This document shows, piece by piece, positions 1-7,068 of a stretch of DNA of 25,955 nucleotides. Position 1 is the stretch's first letter, and every line of letters begins with the position of its first letter. Source of the DNA: JAUWNJ01 sp034190305 (GTDB lineage Bacteria > Planctomycetota > Phycisphaerae > SM23-33). The translations under genes were made by a program, and so were the position numbers. The stretch covers positions 1 to 25,955 of the forward strand of contig JAXHSV010000009.1 of assembly GCA_034190305.1 (NCBI GenBank), given 5' to 3'. A model generated the notes under the pieces. That model did not search any database and was not told the origin of the DNA. It worked only from the letters and a program-made list of their open reading frames with translations.

Positions 1-1
1 C

Positions 2-529
2 CTAGTCTGGGACGAGGGCGTGCTCTACATGCTGAACGAAATGAAGAAGAACGGCAACCTGCCGGAGGACCTGACCTTCAAAGTGTCCATCTTCGCCGGA
101 CACGGCAGCGCCGCCGGCGCGAAAGTCCTCCAGGACCTGGGAGCGGGGACTTTCAACCCGATAGCCGATATTTCTCCGGCGTCTCTGGCCGCTATCCGCC
201 GAACCGTTAACCTCCCTATGGATATTCACATACAGTACTGGGACGCCGGCGGCGGATTCAACAGGATCTATGAAACCCCGGACATCGCTCGCGTCTCCTC
301 GCCATGCTATTTCAAGATGGAGCCGGGCCCCGGGTTGGGGATGTATTCGCCCTGGGGTATGTCCGAAGACGCCTTGGCTGACCTGGCCCGGCTGAAGATA
401 CGGATCGTAAGGAACATTGTAGAAATCATCTTCGAGACTTATCCTGATATTAAATTGTCGGAGCAGGGGCCTGACGATCTCAGAATCCCCAAGCCCGAAC
501 GGAAGAAGGGAGAACGCCGTAATGGCTAA
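2..529 (+). CDS. Peptidase U32-like TIM-barrel protein, 3' end (partial)
   Basis: The reading frame is open to the left edge, so the gene starts outside the window; 175 residues are visible. It has alternating strand and helix character, with FAGHGSAAGAKVLQDLGAG, then DISPASLAAIRR, then LPMDIHIQYWDAGGGF and CYFKMEPGPG. This pattern of GHGSAAGA followed by a 'first interrogate the position, then the barrel strand' layout resembles peptidase U32-type barrel proteins as I remember them. The catalytic role cannot be read from this fragment. The tail is charged (KPERKKGERRNG), and the last 8 bases overlap the start of panB, which implies translational coupling in one operon. The family call is tentative; another TIM-barrel enzyme is possible. 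Confidence 0.5.
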   Translation, partial: LVWDEGVLYMLNEMKKNGNLPEDLTFKVSIFAGHGSAAGAKVLQDLGAGTFNPIADISPASLAAIRRTVNLPMDIHIQYWDAGGGFNRIYETPDIARVSSPCYFKMEPGPGLGMYSPWGMSEDALADLARLKIRIVRNIVEIIFETYPDIKLSEQGPDDLRIPKPERKKGERRNG

Positions 530-1427
530 GAAGAAATCAAGAATCGACTTCCAGAAAATGAAAAAGTCCGGCGAGAAGATAGTTTTTCTGACTTCCTACG
601 ATTATCCAACCGCGGTTTTTGCCGAGAAGGCAGGTCTTGACATGCTGCTGGTGGGCGATTCTCTGGGCATGTGTGTCCTCGGCTTGCAGGGTACGGTTCC
701 TGTTACGATGGAAGAGATGATAATTCACTCCAGGGCGGTCCGCCGCGGCGCGCCCGATACTTTTGTAATCGGCGATATGCCGTTTCTGTCCTACCAGGAA
801 TCGGTGCAGGGAGCGGTTCACAACGCCGGACGGTTTCACAAGGAAGCCGAGGTTGATGCTATCAAACTCGAGGGCGGGCGCAGGGTAATCGACAAGATCA
901 AGGGAATCGTGGACGCGGGAATGCTTGTGATGGGACACATCGGTCTGACCCCGCAGAGTTCAGGACAACTCGGGGGGTTCAAGGCCCAGGGCCGGACCGC
1001 CGAAAGCGCCGCCGAACTCATACGCGACGCAGAGGAAATCGAAAAGGCCGGCGCCTTTGCGATCCTTCTTGAGGCGGTGCCTCCCGAAGTCGGTAAAATA
1101 ATCACCGAGGCGAGTAAGTTTCCGGTACTCGGTATCGGCGCGGGAGTCCATACCGACGGGCAGCTCCTCATCGTCAGCGACATGCTGGGAACGTTTGAAG
1201 CCTTCAGCCCCAAGTTTGTCAAGCAGTACGCGTCTGTCGGCGAAGATATGGTCAAGGCATTTACCGCTTACTCCAAAGACGTTCGAGAAGGCGCATTCCC
1301 GGAGAAAAAACACACTTACAAGATGATCGACGGCGAATACGAAAAACTGGTTGATTTCATAAAAAATAAATTGGGAAAACAAACGAGACATGAAAGCACA
1401 AGTCAACGGCAGGTTCGTGGATTGTAA
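522..1427 (+). CDS. panB: 3-methyl-2-oxobutanoate hydroxymethyltransferase
   Basis: PanB transfers a hydroxymethyl group from 5,10-methylene-tetrahydrofolate to 2-oxoisovalerate, giving ketopantoate, the first committed step of pantothenate and CoA synthesis in the cytoplasm. The 301-residue protein is a TIM barrel. Visible motifs are VGDS (44-47, with metal ligand D46), IGDMPF (83-88, D85), KLEGG (115-119, E117), GHIGLTPQ (138-145), LLEAVP with the likely catalytic E184, and GIGAG (204-208). The ATG at 522 has GGGAGAA eight bases upstream and overlaps the preceding gene by 8 bp. The last 12 residues (HESTSQRQVRGL) are encoded in the 38-bp overlap with the following aminotransferase and lie beyond the conserved domain, so the gene end was probably extended. 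Confidence 0.95.
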   Translation: MAKKKSRIDFQKMKKSGEKIVFLTSYDYPTAVFAEKAGLDMLLVGDSLGMCVLGLQGTVPVTMEEMIIHSRAVRRGAPDTFVIGDMPFLSYQESVQGAVHNAGRFHKEAEVDAIKLEGGRRVIDKIKGIVDAGMLVMGHIGLTPQSSGQLGGFKAQGRTAESAAELIRDAEEIEKAGAFAILLEAVPPEVGKIITEASKFPVLGIGAGVHTDGQLLIVSDMLGTFEAFSPKFVKQYASVGEDMVKAFTAYSKDVREGAFPEKKHTYKMIDGEYEKLVDFIKNKLGKQTRHESTSQRQVRGL

Positions 1428-2295
1428 GGATGCGAAGGTTTCCATCCTGTCGCACAGTTTCAGCAGGGGTTCATCCGTCTTCGACGTTGTTTCGATCTGG
1501 CCGACTGCAAAAGGCGGGGCGTTCTTTCGCCTCAAAGAGCACGTAGCCAGGATGTTCGAAAGCGCCAGGCTCGTCCACATGGACATACCCATGTCTCCAG
1601 AAGAGGTAACCGACGCCGTCGTCGCAACCGCCGCAGAGAACGGCGTCTCATTCGGCATGGCGAAGTTCTTCACCTACTATCCGGTGGAGGAGTTTCTGAT
1701 CCTTCCGGCGAACCCGAAGGTTGAGTTGGCGGTTTTCTGTTTCGATTTCGATCGCGAGGGCGTAACGATTGACGATCTTGTCGGGCCTGTATCCGCGGGA
1801 ATTTCCACGATTATGAAACTCGACCCGAGGACGATACCGATCCACGCGAAAATCACAGCCAATTACGTCAACGGAATGCTAGCGCTGATGGAGGTGCGGA
1901 AAAAAGGCTGCGAACAGGCGATACTTCCTGACACTTCCGGCTTTATAGCTGAAAGTCCGATGGCGAACGTTTTTTTTGTCGAAAACGGAAAGATTCTCAC
2001 ACCCACGCTCAACAACACGCTTGGAGGCGTCACCAGGGACGGCGTTATCCGTATTGCTCGGAACCTTGGCTTCGAGGTGGTCGAAACGGACATCAGGCCG
2101 GAAAGGATCGCCGATTTCGACGAGGCGTTCCTGACTGCATGCGTCTGGCCGGTCAGACCGATAATCTCGATTGATTCAAAGCCCGTAGGCGGAGAATGCC
2201 CCGGACCGGTAACTCGAGAACTCGCCCGCGTGCTCGGCGACGCTTACGAAGGACGTTCGCCGCAATATGAGAGTTGGCTGACATACGTTGAGTAA
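1390..2295 (+). CDS. Class IV PLP aminotransferase, branched-chain type
   Basis: This is a 301-residue fold-type IV PLP enzyme. K154 in IHAKITANYVNG is the expected Schiff-base lysine, and E188 in GFIAESPMANVFF is the glutamate that contacts the pyridine nitrogen. TPTLNNTLGGVTRD matches the phosphate-binding region of the family. IlvE-like members interconvert valine and 2-oxoisovalerate, and 2-oxoisovalerate is the PanB substrate, so the neighbour supports a branched-chain role. 4-amino-4-deoxychorismate lyase and D-amino-acid aminotransferase share this fold and are harder to exclude. The ATG at 1390 lies 38 bp inside panB with only a weak GGGA upstream, suggesting translational coupling. 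N-terminal MKAQVNGRFVDCKDAKVSILSHSFSRG is typical, which supports this start. Confidence 0.85.
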   Translation: MKAQVNGRFVDCKDAKVSILSHSFSRGSSVFDVVSIWPTAKGGAFFRLKEHVARMFESARLVHMDIPMSPEEVTDAVVATAAENGVSFGMAKFFTYYPVEEFLILPANPKVELAVFCFDFDREGVTIDDLVGPVSAGISTIMKLDPRTIPIHAKITANYVNGMLALMEVRKKGCEQAILPDTSGFIAESPMANVFFVENGKILTPTLNNTLGGVTRDGVIRIARNLGFEVVETDIRPERIADFDEAFLTACVWPVRPIISIDSKPVGGECPGPVTRELARVLGDAYEGRSPQYESWLTYVE

Positions 2296-2370
2296 TGAAC
2301 GACGTCAGCAGTTGGTAAAAGGGGCGAATTAAGCACTTTTATCTCACCATGACATTCCTCCTGTGCGATA

Positions 2371-2399
2371 TTGACGCAGCGCCGAGAGGTTACTATCCT
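2371..2399 (+). promoter_or_regulatory. Candidate sigma70-type promoter for the PHP gene
   Basis: TTGACG (2371-2376) and TATCCT (2394-2399) are separated by exactly 17 bases and lie 29 bases upstream of the preferred ATG at 2428. The -35 box matches consensus at five of six positions and the -10 box at four. The site falls in a 132-bp gap after the aminotransferase, which is where a new transcription unit would begin. This is a pattern match only. Confidence 0.35.
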
Positions 2400-2427
2400 G
2401 ACCTGCTTATTTGTCGGAGTTCGAATT

Positions 2428-3309
2428 ATGAATTTGCGTAACCCCTTCAGACAACCCGGCAGGTGGTACAAAGCCAACTTCCACACGCACACGACGATGT
2501 CGGACGGGCTGGAAAGTCCCGCCGAGACTGCCGAAGCGTATCGCAAGGCCGGATACCATGTCCTTGCCCTGACCGATCATCACAAGACCAACGACGTCAG
2601 CGGTCTGTCGCGTAAAAATTTCCTTGTCGTCAGCGGACTGGAATATCACCCCCGCTGCCCGGACAGCGCGAACATGCACCACCTGGTGGGCATCAACGTT
2701 CCGCACGGATTCGGGTTCGTCGAGCAATACCCCGCCGACGCCAACGCCTGCATCCGGGCGATCAAGTCAGCCGGAGGAGATACGTTCCTCGCCCACCCGC
2801 TGTGGTGCGGGCACCGCTACGATATGTATTCGTACCTGCGCGGACTGATAGGTATAGAGGTGTACAACAGCACCTGCGACAGAAGGGGTCGGGCCGACGG
2901 TCAGACCGACTGGTGCCACATACTGGATGCGGGGCGAATTATGCCCGCACTGGCCGTCGATGACAGCCACGGCGGTGACGACCGCTTCGACGGATGGGTG
3001 TGGCTGCGAATGCCGAGCCTGACGGTCGGGTCGGTAATGAAGGCCCTGCGGAGCGGATGCTATTACAGTTCCACGGGTCCGAAAATTCACGATTTTCGCG
3101 TCCGCCGGGGAGTGGCTGAAGTTTCCTGTTCACCCGTCGGCGCGATTAACTTTGTTGCCCGCAACAGCAACGGCGCCCGGCGCCTCGCTGCGCCCGGAAA
3201 GAGCATCCGAAAGTTCCTGCACCCGGCCGGCGAGGACTGGAAATACGTCCGCGCCGTCGTCACCGACCACACCGGAAAAAAGGCATGGACCAACCCCATT
3301 GTCCTGTAA
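2428..3309 (+). CDS. PHP-domain metal-dependent phosphoesterase
   Basis: The 293-residue protein has the PHP metal-site pattern: NFHTHTTMSDG (H19, H21, D26), LTDHH (D50, H51, H52), GLEYH (E72), MHHLVG (H85), LAHPLW (H123) and DDSH (D179, H181). PHP domains hydrolyse phosphoester or nucleotide substrates, often with a trinuclear metal centre. Stand-alone PHP proteins of this size are often annotated as phosphotransferases or histidinol-phosphatase-like, and the substrate cannot be told here. I chose the ATG at 2428 over an in-frame TTG at 2371, because CGGAG lies nine bases upstream and the preceding 19 codons overlap a promoter-like motif. The C-terminus after residue 225 looks like a small beta domain. 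The gene is followed ten bases later by the deacetylase-like gene, so the two probably act together. Confidence 0.85.
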   Translation: MNLRNPFRQPGRWYKANFHTHTTMSDGLESPAETAEAYRKAGYHVLALTDHHKTNDVSGLSRKNFLVVSGLEYHPRCPDSANMHHLVGINVPHGFGFVEQYPADANACIRAIKSAGGDTFLAHPLWCGHRYDMYSYLRGLIGIEVYNSTCDRRGRADGQTDWCHILDAGRIMPALAVDDSHGGDDRFDGWVWLRMPSLTVGSVMKALRSGCYYSSTGPKIHDFRVRRGVAEVSCSPVGAINFVARNSNGARRLAAPGKSIRKFLHPAGEDWKYVRAVVTDHTGKKAWTNPIVL

Positions 3310-3319
3310 AGGAACCGAC

Positions 3320-4405
3320 ATGTTACAGATTACCGAACCTTTTGACGGCGCGGTGCTCAATCACCGAAACGGCAGGCAAACTAAAGACAGTTTGATTATC
3401 CGGGTTTGCGGGCAGGCCGACGAATCGGCCAGGGTCAGCGTCAACGGCGTAGCCGCGTCGCGGAACGGCGCGGAATTCTCCGCCGATGTAGCACTGCGTG
3501 AAAAGGAAACCGACATCGTCGCCGTCGCCGAAGGCCCCGCCGACAGGCGGGAGACAGGCGTCCGCGTCGTGTGGGACCGCTACAGCCGAAAGCGGTATCG
3601 CTTCAGCATCGACGACAACAGTTTCTTTCTGCGGGACATCACGCAGAAGCAATACAATTCGCTGTTCGACTGCTTCTACCTGGACATCCTGCGCAAACTG
3701 CACGAGAAATACGGCGCAAAATTCGCCCTGAACGTATTCTTCCAGACGCCGGAGAACGATTTCGACCTGGCGCAGTTCCCCGACCGCTACAAGGGTCAGT
3801 GGCGCGACAACTCCGACTGGCTGACGCTGGCCTTCCACGCCTATGCGGAGTTTCCCGACCGTCCCTACCTACAGGCAGAACCCGATAAACTCGCAGCCGA
3901 TTTCGACCGGGTCGCCGAACAAATTGTCCGCTTCGCCGGCGAGCAGGCCTACTCACCCCCGACGGTCATACATTGGGCTGTAATCAGGCCTGACGCACTG
4001 CCCGTCCTGGCAGAACGCGGTGTGCGGGTTCTAAGCACCGGTCTGTGGTGGCGGGACAAAAAGTGGGACATAAACTACGTCCTTGACGACGCTCAGTGCG
4101 AATATCTTTCAACGCACGACGCGCTGAAGGATTTCGAGTCGGGCATAATCTTCTCCAACAGCGATATCACCTGCAACAACACGCCGGTGGACCAGACCGT
4201 CCCTGTTCTGCAAAAGAAGGTTTCCGACCCCAACACTGCCGAGATAATCGACCTGTTCACGCACGAGCAGTATTTCTGGAATTTCTATTACAAATACGTA
4301 CCCGACCACGCCGAACGCCTTGACGCCGCCATCCGCTGGGCGAGCGAGAACGGATACGAACCTGTCTTCTTCCACGAAGGACTGCTCGGCGGGAAGGATT
4401 GGTAA
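3320..4405 (+). CDS. Polysaccharide-deacetylase-like protein with N-terminal beta-sandwich domain
   Basis: This 361-residue protein has no signal peptide that I can see. Residues 1-85 (ITEPFDGAVLNHRNG..., VSVNGVAA, FSADVALREKETDIVAVA) look like the Ig-like 'glucodextranase B' module found with carbohydrate enzymes. From residue 93, YRFSIDDNSFF (D98, D99), FHAY (H173) and FTHEQYF (H315, E316) suggest a NodB/polysaccharide-deacetylase barrel with an aspartate and histidine metal site. The standard TFDDG and HSxxH motifs are not intact, so catalysis is unproven. The ATG at 3320 has AAAGGA seven bases upstream; the 56 codons before it lie in the end of the PHP gene and are out of context. Pairing with the PHP gene suggests a shared glycan or carbohydrate-phosphate role, but that is inference. 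Confidence 0.65.
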   Translation: MLQITEPFDGAVLNHRNGRQTKDSLIIRVCGQADESARVSVNGVAASRNGAEFSADVALREKETDIVAVAEGPADRRETGVRVVWDRYSRKRYRFSIDDNSFFLRDITQKQYNSLFDCFYLDILRKLHEKYGAKFALNVFFQTPENDFDLAQFPDRYKGQWRDNSDWLTLAFHAYAEFPDRPYLQAEPDKLAADFDRVAEQIVRFAGEQAYSPPTVIHWAVIRPDALPVLAERGVRVLSTGLWWRDKKWDINYVLDDAQCEYLSTHDALKDFESGIIFSNSDITCNNTPVDQTVPVLQKKVSDPNTAEIIDLFTHEQYFWNFYYKYVPDHAERLDAAIRWASENGYEPVFFHEGLLGGKDW

Positions 4406-4433
4406 AGACGTTCGGTTGCCGTCGTAAGGTTTC

Positions 4434-4468
4434 CTTGAAAATCAGACATTGACATCACGATTTTCAAG
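4434..4468. repeat. Perfect inverted repeat downstream of the deacetylase-like gene
   Basis: CTTGAAAATC (4434-4443) and GATTTTCAAG (4459-4468) are perfect 10-base complements around a 15-base loop. There is no following T-run on the + strand, so it is not a standard intrinsic terminator. It could still stabilise the 3' end of the upstream mRNA. Confidence 0.5.
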
Positions 4469-4482
4469 TATAGAGTAAAGAA

Positions 4483-4570
4483 CTACGGGCTTACGCCCGT
4501 AGCATTATGGGCTACAGGCTTCGCCCGCCCGCTAACGCGGGTACTTCCATCCACAGGCTTACGCCTGTGG
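4483..4570. repeat. REP-like cluster of short palindromes
   Basis: Several hairpins lie in 88 bases. The first is CTACGGGC-TTAC-GCCCGTAG (4483-4502). The last is CCACAGGC-TTAC-GCCTGTGG (4551-4570). Between them are GGGC/GCCC (4509-4512 with 4523-4526, enclosing GGCTTCGCC) and CCCGC-TAAC-GCGGG (4528-4541). The outer two share the core GGCTTACGCC and are each followed by a CATTATG or TATTACG heptamer, so the cluster looks like a duplicated unit. It ends 23 bases before the ATPase start and would fold in either transcript direction. No RAYT transposase is present in the window. Confidence 0.75.
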
Positions 4571-4593
4571 TATTACGAAGGAATAATAAAATT

Positions 4594-5739
4594 ATGATCG
4601 ATCGCCCCGATCTCGTTGGCAGTATAAGGACCGCCCTCAGGGACGCCCCTGTATCCGTGCTGCTTGGGCCTCGCCAGTGCGGTAAGACAACGCTGGCCAA
4701 TCTCTTCGCCAAACAGAGAAAGTGTGAGTATTTCGATCTGGAAGATCCTGCGGACCTGGAACGTCTGTCTTCTCCGATGTTTGCACTGGAGAACCTTCAA
4801 GGACTGGTCATCATTGACGAGGCACAGAGAAAGCCCGACCTGTTTGAAATCATCAGAGTCCTCGTGGACCGGCGAAGGTCGAAGAAGAAGTTCCTGCTAC
4901 TGGGAAGCGCGTCATTCGACCTGGTTCGGGGAATTTCCGAATCGTTGGCGGGACGAGCCTCCTTCATTGAAATGGGCGGCTTCGATCTACGGGAGATCGG
5001 AGCGGAGAATTACCGAAGGCTTTGGATCCGCGGCGGATTCCCAAGGTCGTTCCTGGCGCGGAGCGAAAAAGCAAGTTATCGGTGGCGGTATGATTTCATT
5101 CGGGCGTTCCTGGAAAGAGATATTCCGCAACTCGGCATCTCCATTCCCGCCCGGACGATGAGACGATTCTGGACCATGATAGCACATTATCATGGGCAGG
5201 TCTGGAATGCCGCTGAATTTGCCCGGTCACTGGGACGCAGCGAGCAAACGGCGAGACGCTATTTCGACATCCTGGCCGGAGCATATATGGTGCGACAACT
5301 TCCACCATGGTACGAGAATCTCCGCAAACGCCAGGTAAAATCGCCGAAGATGTACGTCCGGGACACCGGAATCCTTCACACGCTGCTGACTCTCGAGACC
5401 GGTAAAAGCGTCTTTAGTCATCCGAAACTGGGCGCATCATGGGAAGGTTTCGGAATAGAACAGGTATTGTCCGTTACAAAAGCGGAGGATGCGTACTTCT
5501 GGGCTACCCACTCCGGCGCAGAGATCGATCTGCTGATTTTCAAGGGCGGAAAGAGGATGGGGTTTGAATTCAAGTGTACCGACGCGCCTCGAATAACAAA
5601 ATCGATTCGCATAGCCGCCGAAGACCTGAAACTCGACAAGGTCTTCCTTGTCTGCCCGGGCGGGAAATCGTATCGAATCGAAAAAAACGTGGAGGTCATT
5701 TCCGCTCCGGACATCGGTTTACTGGCGCACCTGGCGTGA
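4594..5739 (+). CDS. AAA-family ATPase with C-terminal DUF4143 domain
   Basis: The protein has 381 residues. Walker A is GPRQCGKTT (25-33), Walker B is LVIIDEAQ (71-78), and LLGSAS (102-107) is the sensor-like strand. A winged-helix-like segment (WNAAEFARSLGRSEQTARRYFDIL) follows, then the C-terminal DUF4143 part with SGAEIDLLIFKGGKRMGFEFK, whose E-x-D ... E-F-K spacing matches the nuclease-like core of that family. Cellular function of these proteins is generally unknown. A start at 4507 is possible in frame, but it would translate the REP-like cluster as protein, whereas 4594 has GAAGGA eleven bases upstream and begins at MIDRPDLVGS, the usual family start. The gene stands alone between the repeat cluster and dxr, which fits an acquired gene. 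Confidence 0.85.
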   Translation: MIDRPDLVGSIRTALRDAPVSVLLGPRQCGKTTLANLFAKQRKCEYFDLEDPADLERLSSPMFALENLQGLVIIDEAQRKPDLFEIIRVLVDRRRSKKKFLLLGSASFDLVRGISESLAGRASFIEMGGFDLREIGAENYRRLWIRGGFPRSFLARSEKASYRWRYDFIRAFLERDIPQLGISIPARTMRRFWTMIAHYHGQVWNAAEFARSLGRSEQTARRYFDILAGAYMVRQLPPWYENLRKRQVKSPKMYVRDTGILHTLLTLETGKSVFSHPKLGASWEGFGIEQVLSVTKAEDAYFWATHSGAEIDLLIFKGGKRMGFEFKCTDAPRITKSIRIAAEDLKLDKVFLVCPGGKSYRIEKNVEVISAPDIGLLAHLA

Positions 5740-5793
5740 AGATTGACAAAGCATCGTTTGCGACCGGCCCGGATGACGTTATGATAGGTTTCT

Positions 5794-6960
5794 ATGTCCA
5801 ATAATCCAAAACGGATAGTCATTCTCGGTTCGACCGGCAGCGTAGGTCGCCAGGCGCTGGAGATAATCGCCGTCGATGAAGGTTTGAGCATATGCGGACT
5901 GGCGGCGGGGTCGAACTGGCGGCTTTTGTCCGAACAGGCCGGAAACTTCAGACCCGACGCCGTCGCAATCGCCGAACCCGCCGCCGCCGGTGAACTCTCC
6001 AAAGTCCTTCCCGAAGACACCGACCTGTTGACCGGTCCGGAGGCAATGAGCGACCTGATCTGGCAGGTTCGCCCCGACATGGTTCTGACGGCGGTGGTCG
6101 GTTCGGCCGGCCTGACGCCGACGCTTACGGCAATCGAGTGCGGAGCGGACCTTGCCATCGCCAACAAGGAATCACTGGTAATGGCGGGGGCGATTATCAT
6201 GCCGGCCGCTCGAAGGGCGGGAATCAACGTCCTTCCGGTAGATAGCGAACACTCGGCCATTTTCCAGTGTCTTGTCGGGCATGAAACCGAGGACGTGCAT
6301 CGCGTAACGCTGACGGCGTCAGGCGGACCGTTCCGAAACCAACCACCCGAAAAGGCCCGCCGCGCCTCGCTGGCCGAAGTGCTAAAACACCCCACCTGGC
6401 GGATGGGGCGGAAGATTTCGATTGATTCGGCGACGATGATGAACAAGGCTTTGGAGATAATCGAGACTCACCATCTTTTCGACCTTCCGGTCCACAGGAT
6501 CGAGGTGGTCATCCATCCCGAATCCATCGTCCACGCCTGCGTAGAGTTTTTCGACGGCAGCGTTCTCGCCCAGATGTCCCGCCCGGCGATGACTACGCCG
6601 ATTTCATTCGCGTTGCATTATCCCGCCAGGCCGGACAGGCCTTCGGCGCCGCTGCTTGACCTGACCGAAACGGGCTGCCTGCATTTCGAAGCCGTCGATA
6701 TGCAGAAATACCCCGCACTCGAACTGGGATACGAAGTCGTCCGTCGCGGCGGGACGGCCGGAGCCGTCCTCAACGCCGCCAACGAGACAGCCGTCGAAGC
6801 CTTTATCGCCGGACGCATCCAGTTCGGGCAAATCGTGGAGATTGTTAAAGAGGTGCTGTCAGAAACGCCGACGAAAACAGAAATAGACTTAGAAACAGTC
6901 CTCGTAGCCGACGACGAAGCGCGACGACGAACAGAGGAGATTGTAACCGGTAGTCAGTAG
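5794..6960 (+). CDS. dxr: 1-deoxy-D-xylulose 5-phosphate reductoisomerase
   Basis: Dxr catalyses the NADPH-dependent rearrangement and reduction of DXP to MEP, the first committed step of the non-mevalonate isoprenoid pathway. The 388-residue protein shows GSTGSVG (12-18) for NADPH, ANKES (123-127), VDSEHSAIFQ with metal ligands D150 and E152, SGGPF (176-180), HPTWRMG (199-205), and NKALEIIE with ligand E221. The ATG at 5794 has TAGGT upstream. The last codons (IVTGSQ) and the TAG stop are made of a 17-base repeat that also occurs at 22983-22999, so the C-terminus seems to have been remodelled by repeat sequence. dxr lies just before rseP, a common bacterial order. Confidence 0.95.
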   Translation: MSNNPKRIVILGSTGSVGRQALEIIAVDEGLSICGLAAGSNWRLLSEQAGNFRPDAVAIAEPAAAGELSKVLPEDTDLLTGPEAMSDLIWQVRPDMVLTAVVGSAGLTPTLTAIECGADLAIANKESLVMAGAIIMPAARRAGINVLPVDSEHSAIFQCLVGHETEDVHRVTLTASGGPFRNQPPEKARRASLAEVLKHPTWRMGRKISIDSATMMNKALEIIETHHLFDLPVHRIEVVIHPESIVHACVEFFDGSVLAQMSRPAMTTPISFALHYPARPDRPSAPLLDLTETGCLHFEAVDMQKYPALELGYEVVRRGGTAGAVLNAANETAVEAFIAGRIQFGQIVEIVKEVLSETPTKTEIDLETVLVADDEARRRTEEIVTGSQ

Positions 6961-6967
6961 CCGGTAG
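6951..6967 (+). repeat. 17-base dispersed repeat, copy 1 (overlaps the dxr stop)
   Basis: TAGTCAGTAGCCGGTAG is found here and, identically and on the same strand, at 22983-22999. This copy contains the dxr TAG stop (6958-6960). It is followed by a repeat-like CCGGTAGCCGGG. The motif is itself made of GTAG/CAGTAG sub-repeats. Confidence 0.8.
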
Positions 6968-7011
6968 CCGGGAAAGAAATCGGACATTAGATATTACGCA
7001 TCAGATGCTTT

Positions 7012-7041
7012 TGCTGACCGCTGATCGCTGATTGCTGATCG
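7012..7041 (+). repeat. Degenerate heptamer repeat tract (TGATCGC / TGATTGC) upstream of rseP
   Basis: GCTGACCGCTGATCGCTGAT is followed by TGCTGATCGC, so a CTGATYGC unit recurs four times with small changes. The tract fills most of the dxr-rseP gap. A related tract lies at 10433-10457. It does not form a clear hairpin or terminator. Confidence 0.7.
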
Positions 7042-7068
7042 CTTATTACTAAAACACGAGGTGTGCAT

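Noticed and set aside
2371..2427. TTG start extending the PHP gene by 19 codons
   Set aside because: The segment overlaps a promoter-like motif; ATG 2428 has its own Shine-Dalgarno and fits the family.
4434..4468. Intrinsic terminator at the inverted repeat
   Set aside because: The stem is AT-rich and no T-run follows, so only an inverted repeat is claimed.
4507..4593. Upstream start of the DUF4143 ATPase
   Set aside because: It would translate the REP-like hairpin cluster; 4594 is the normal family start with a ribosome binding site.
5418..6446. 342-codon minus-strand frame
   Set aside because: It is antisense to dxr and the ATPase end; its serine- and arginine-rich composition is typical of a shadow frame, and dxr is unmistakable on the + strand.
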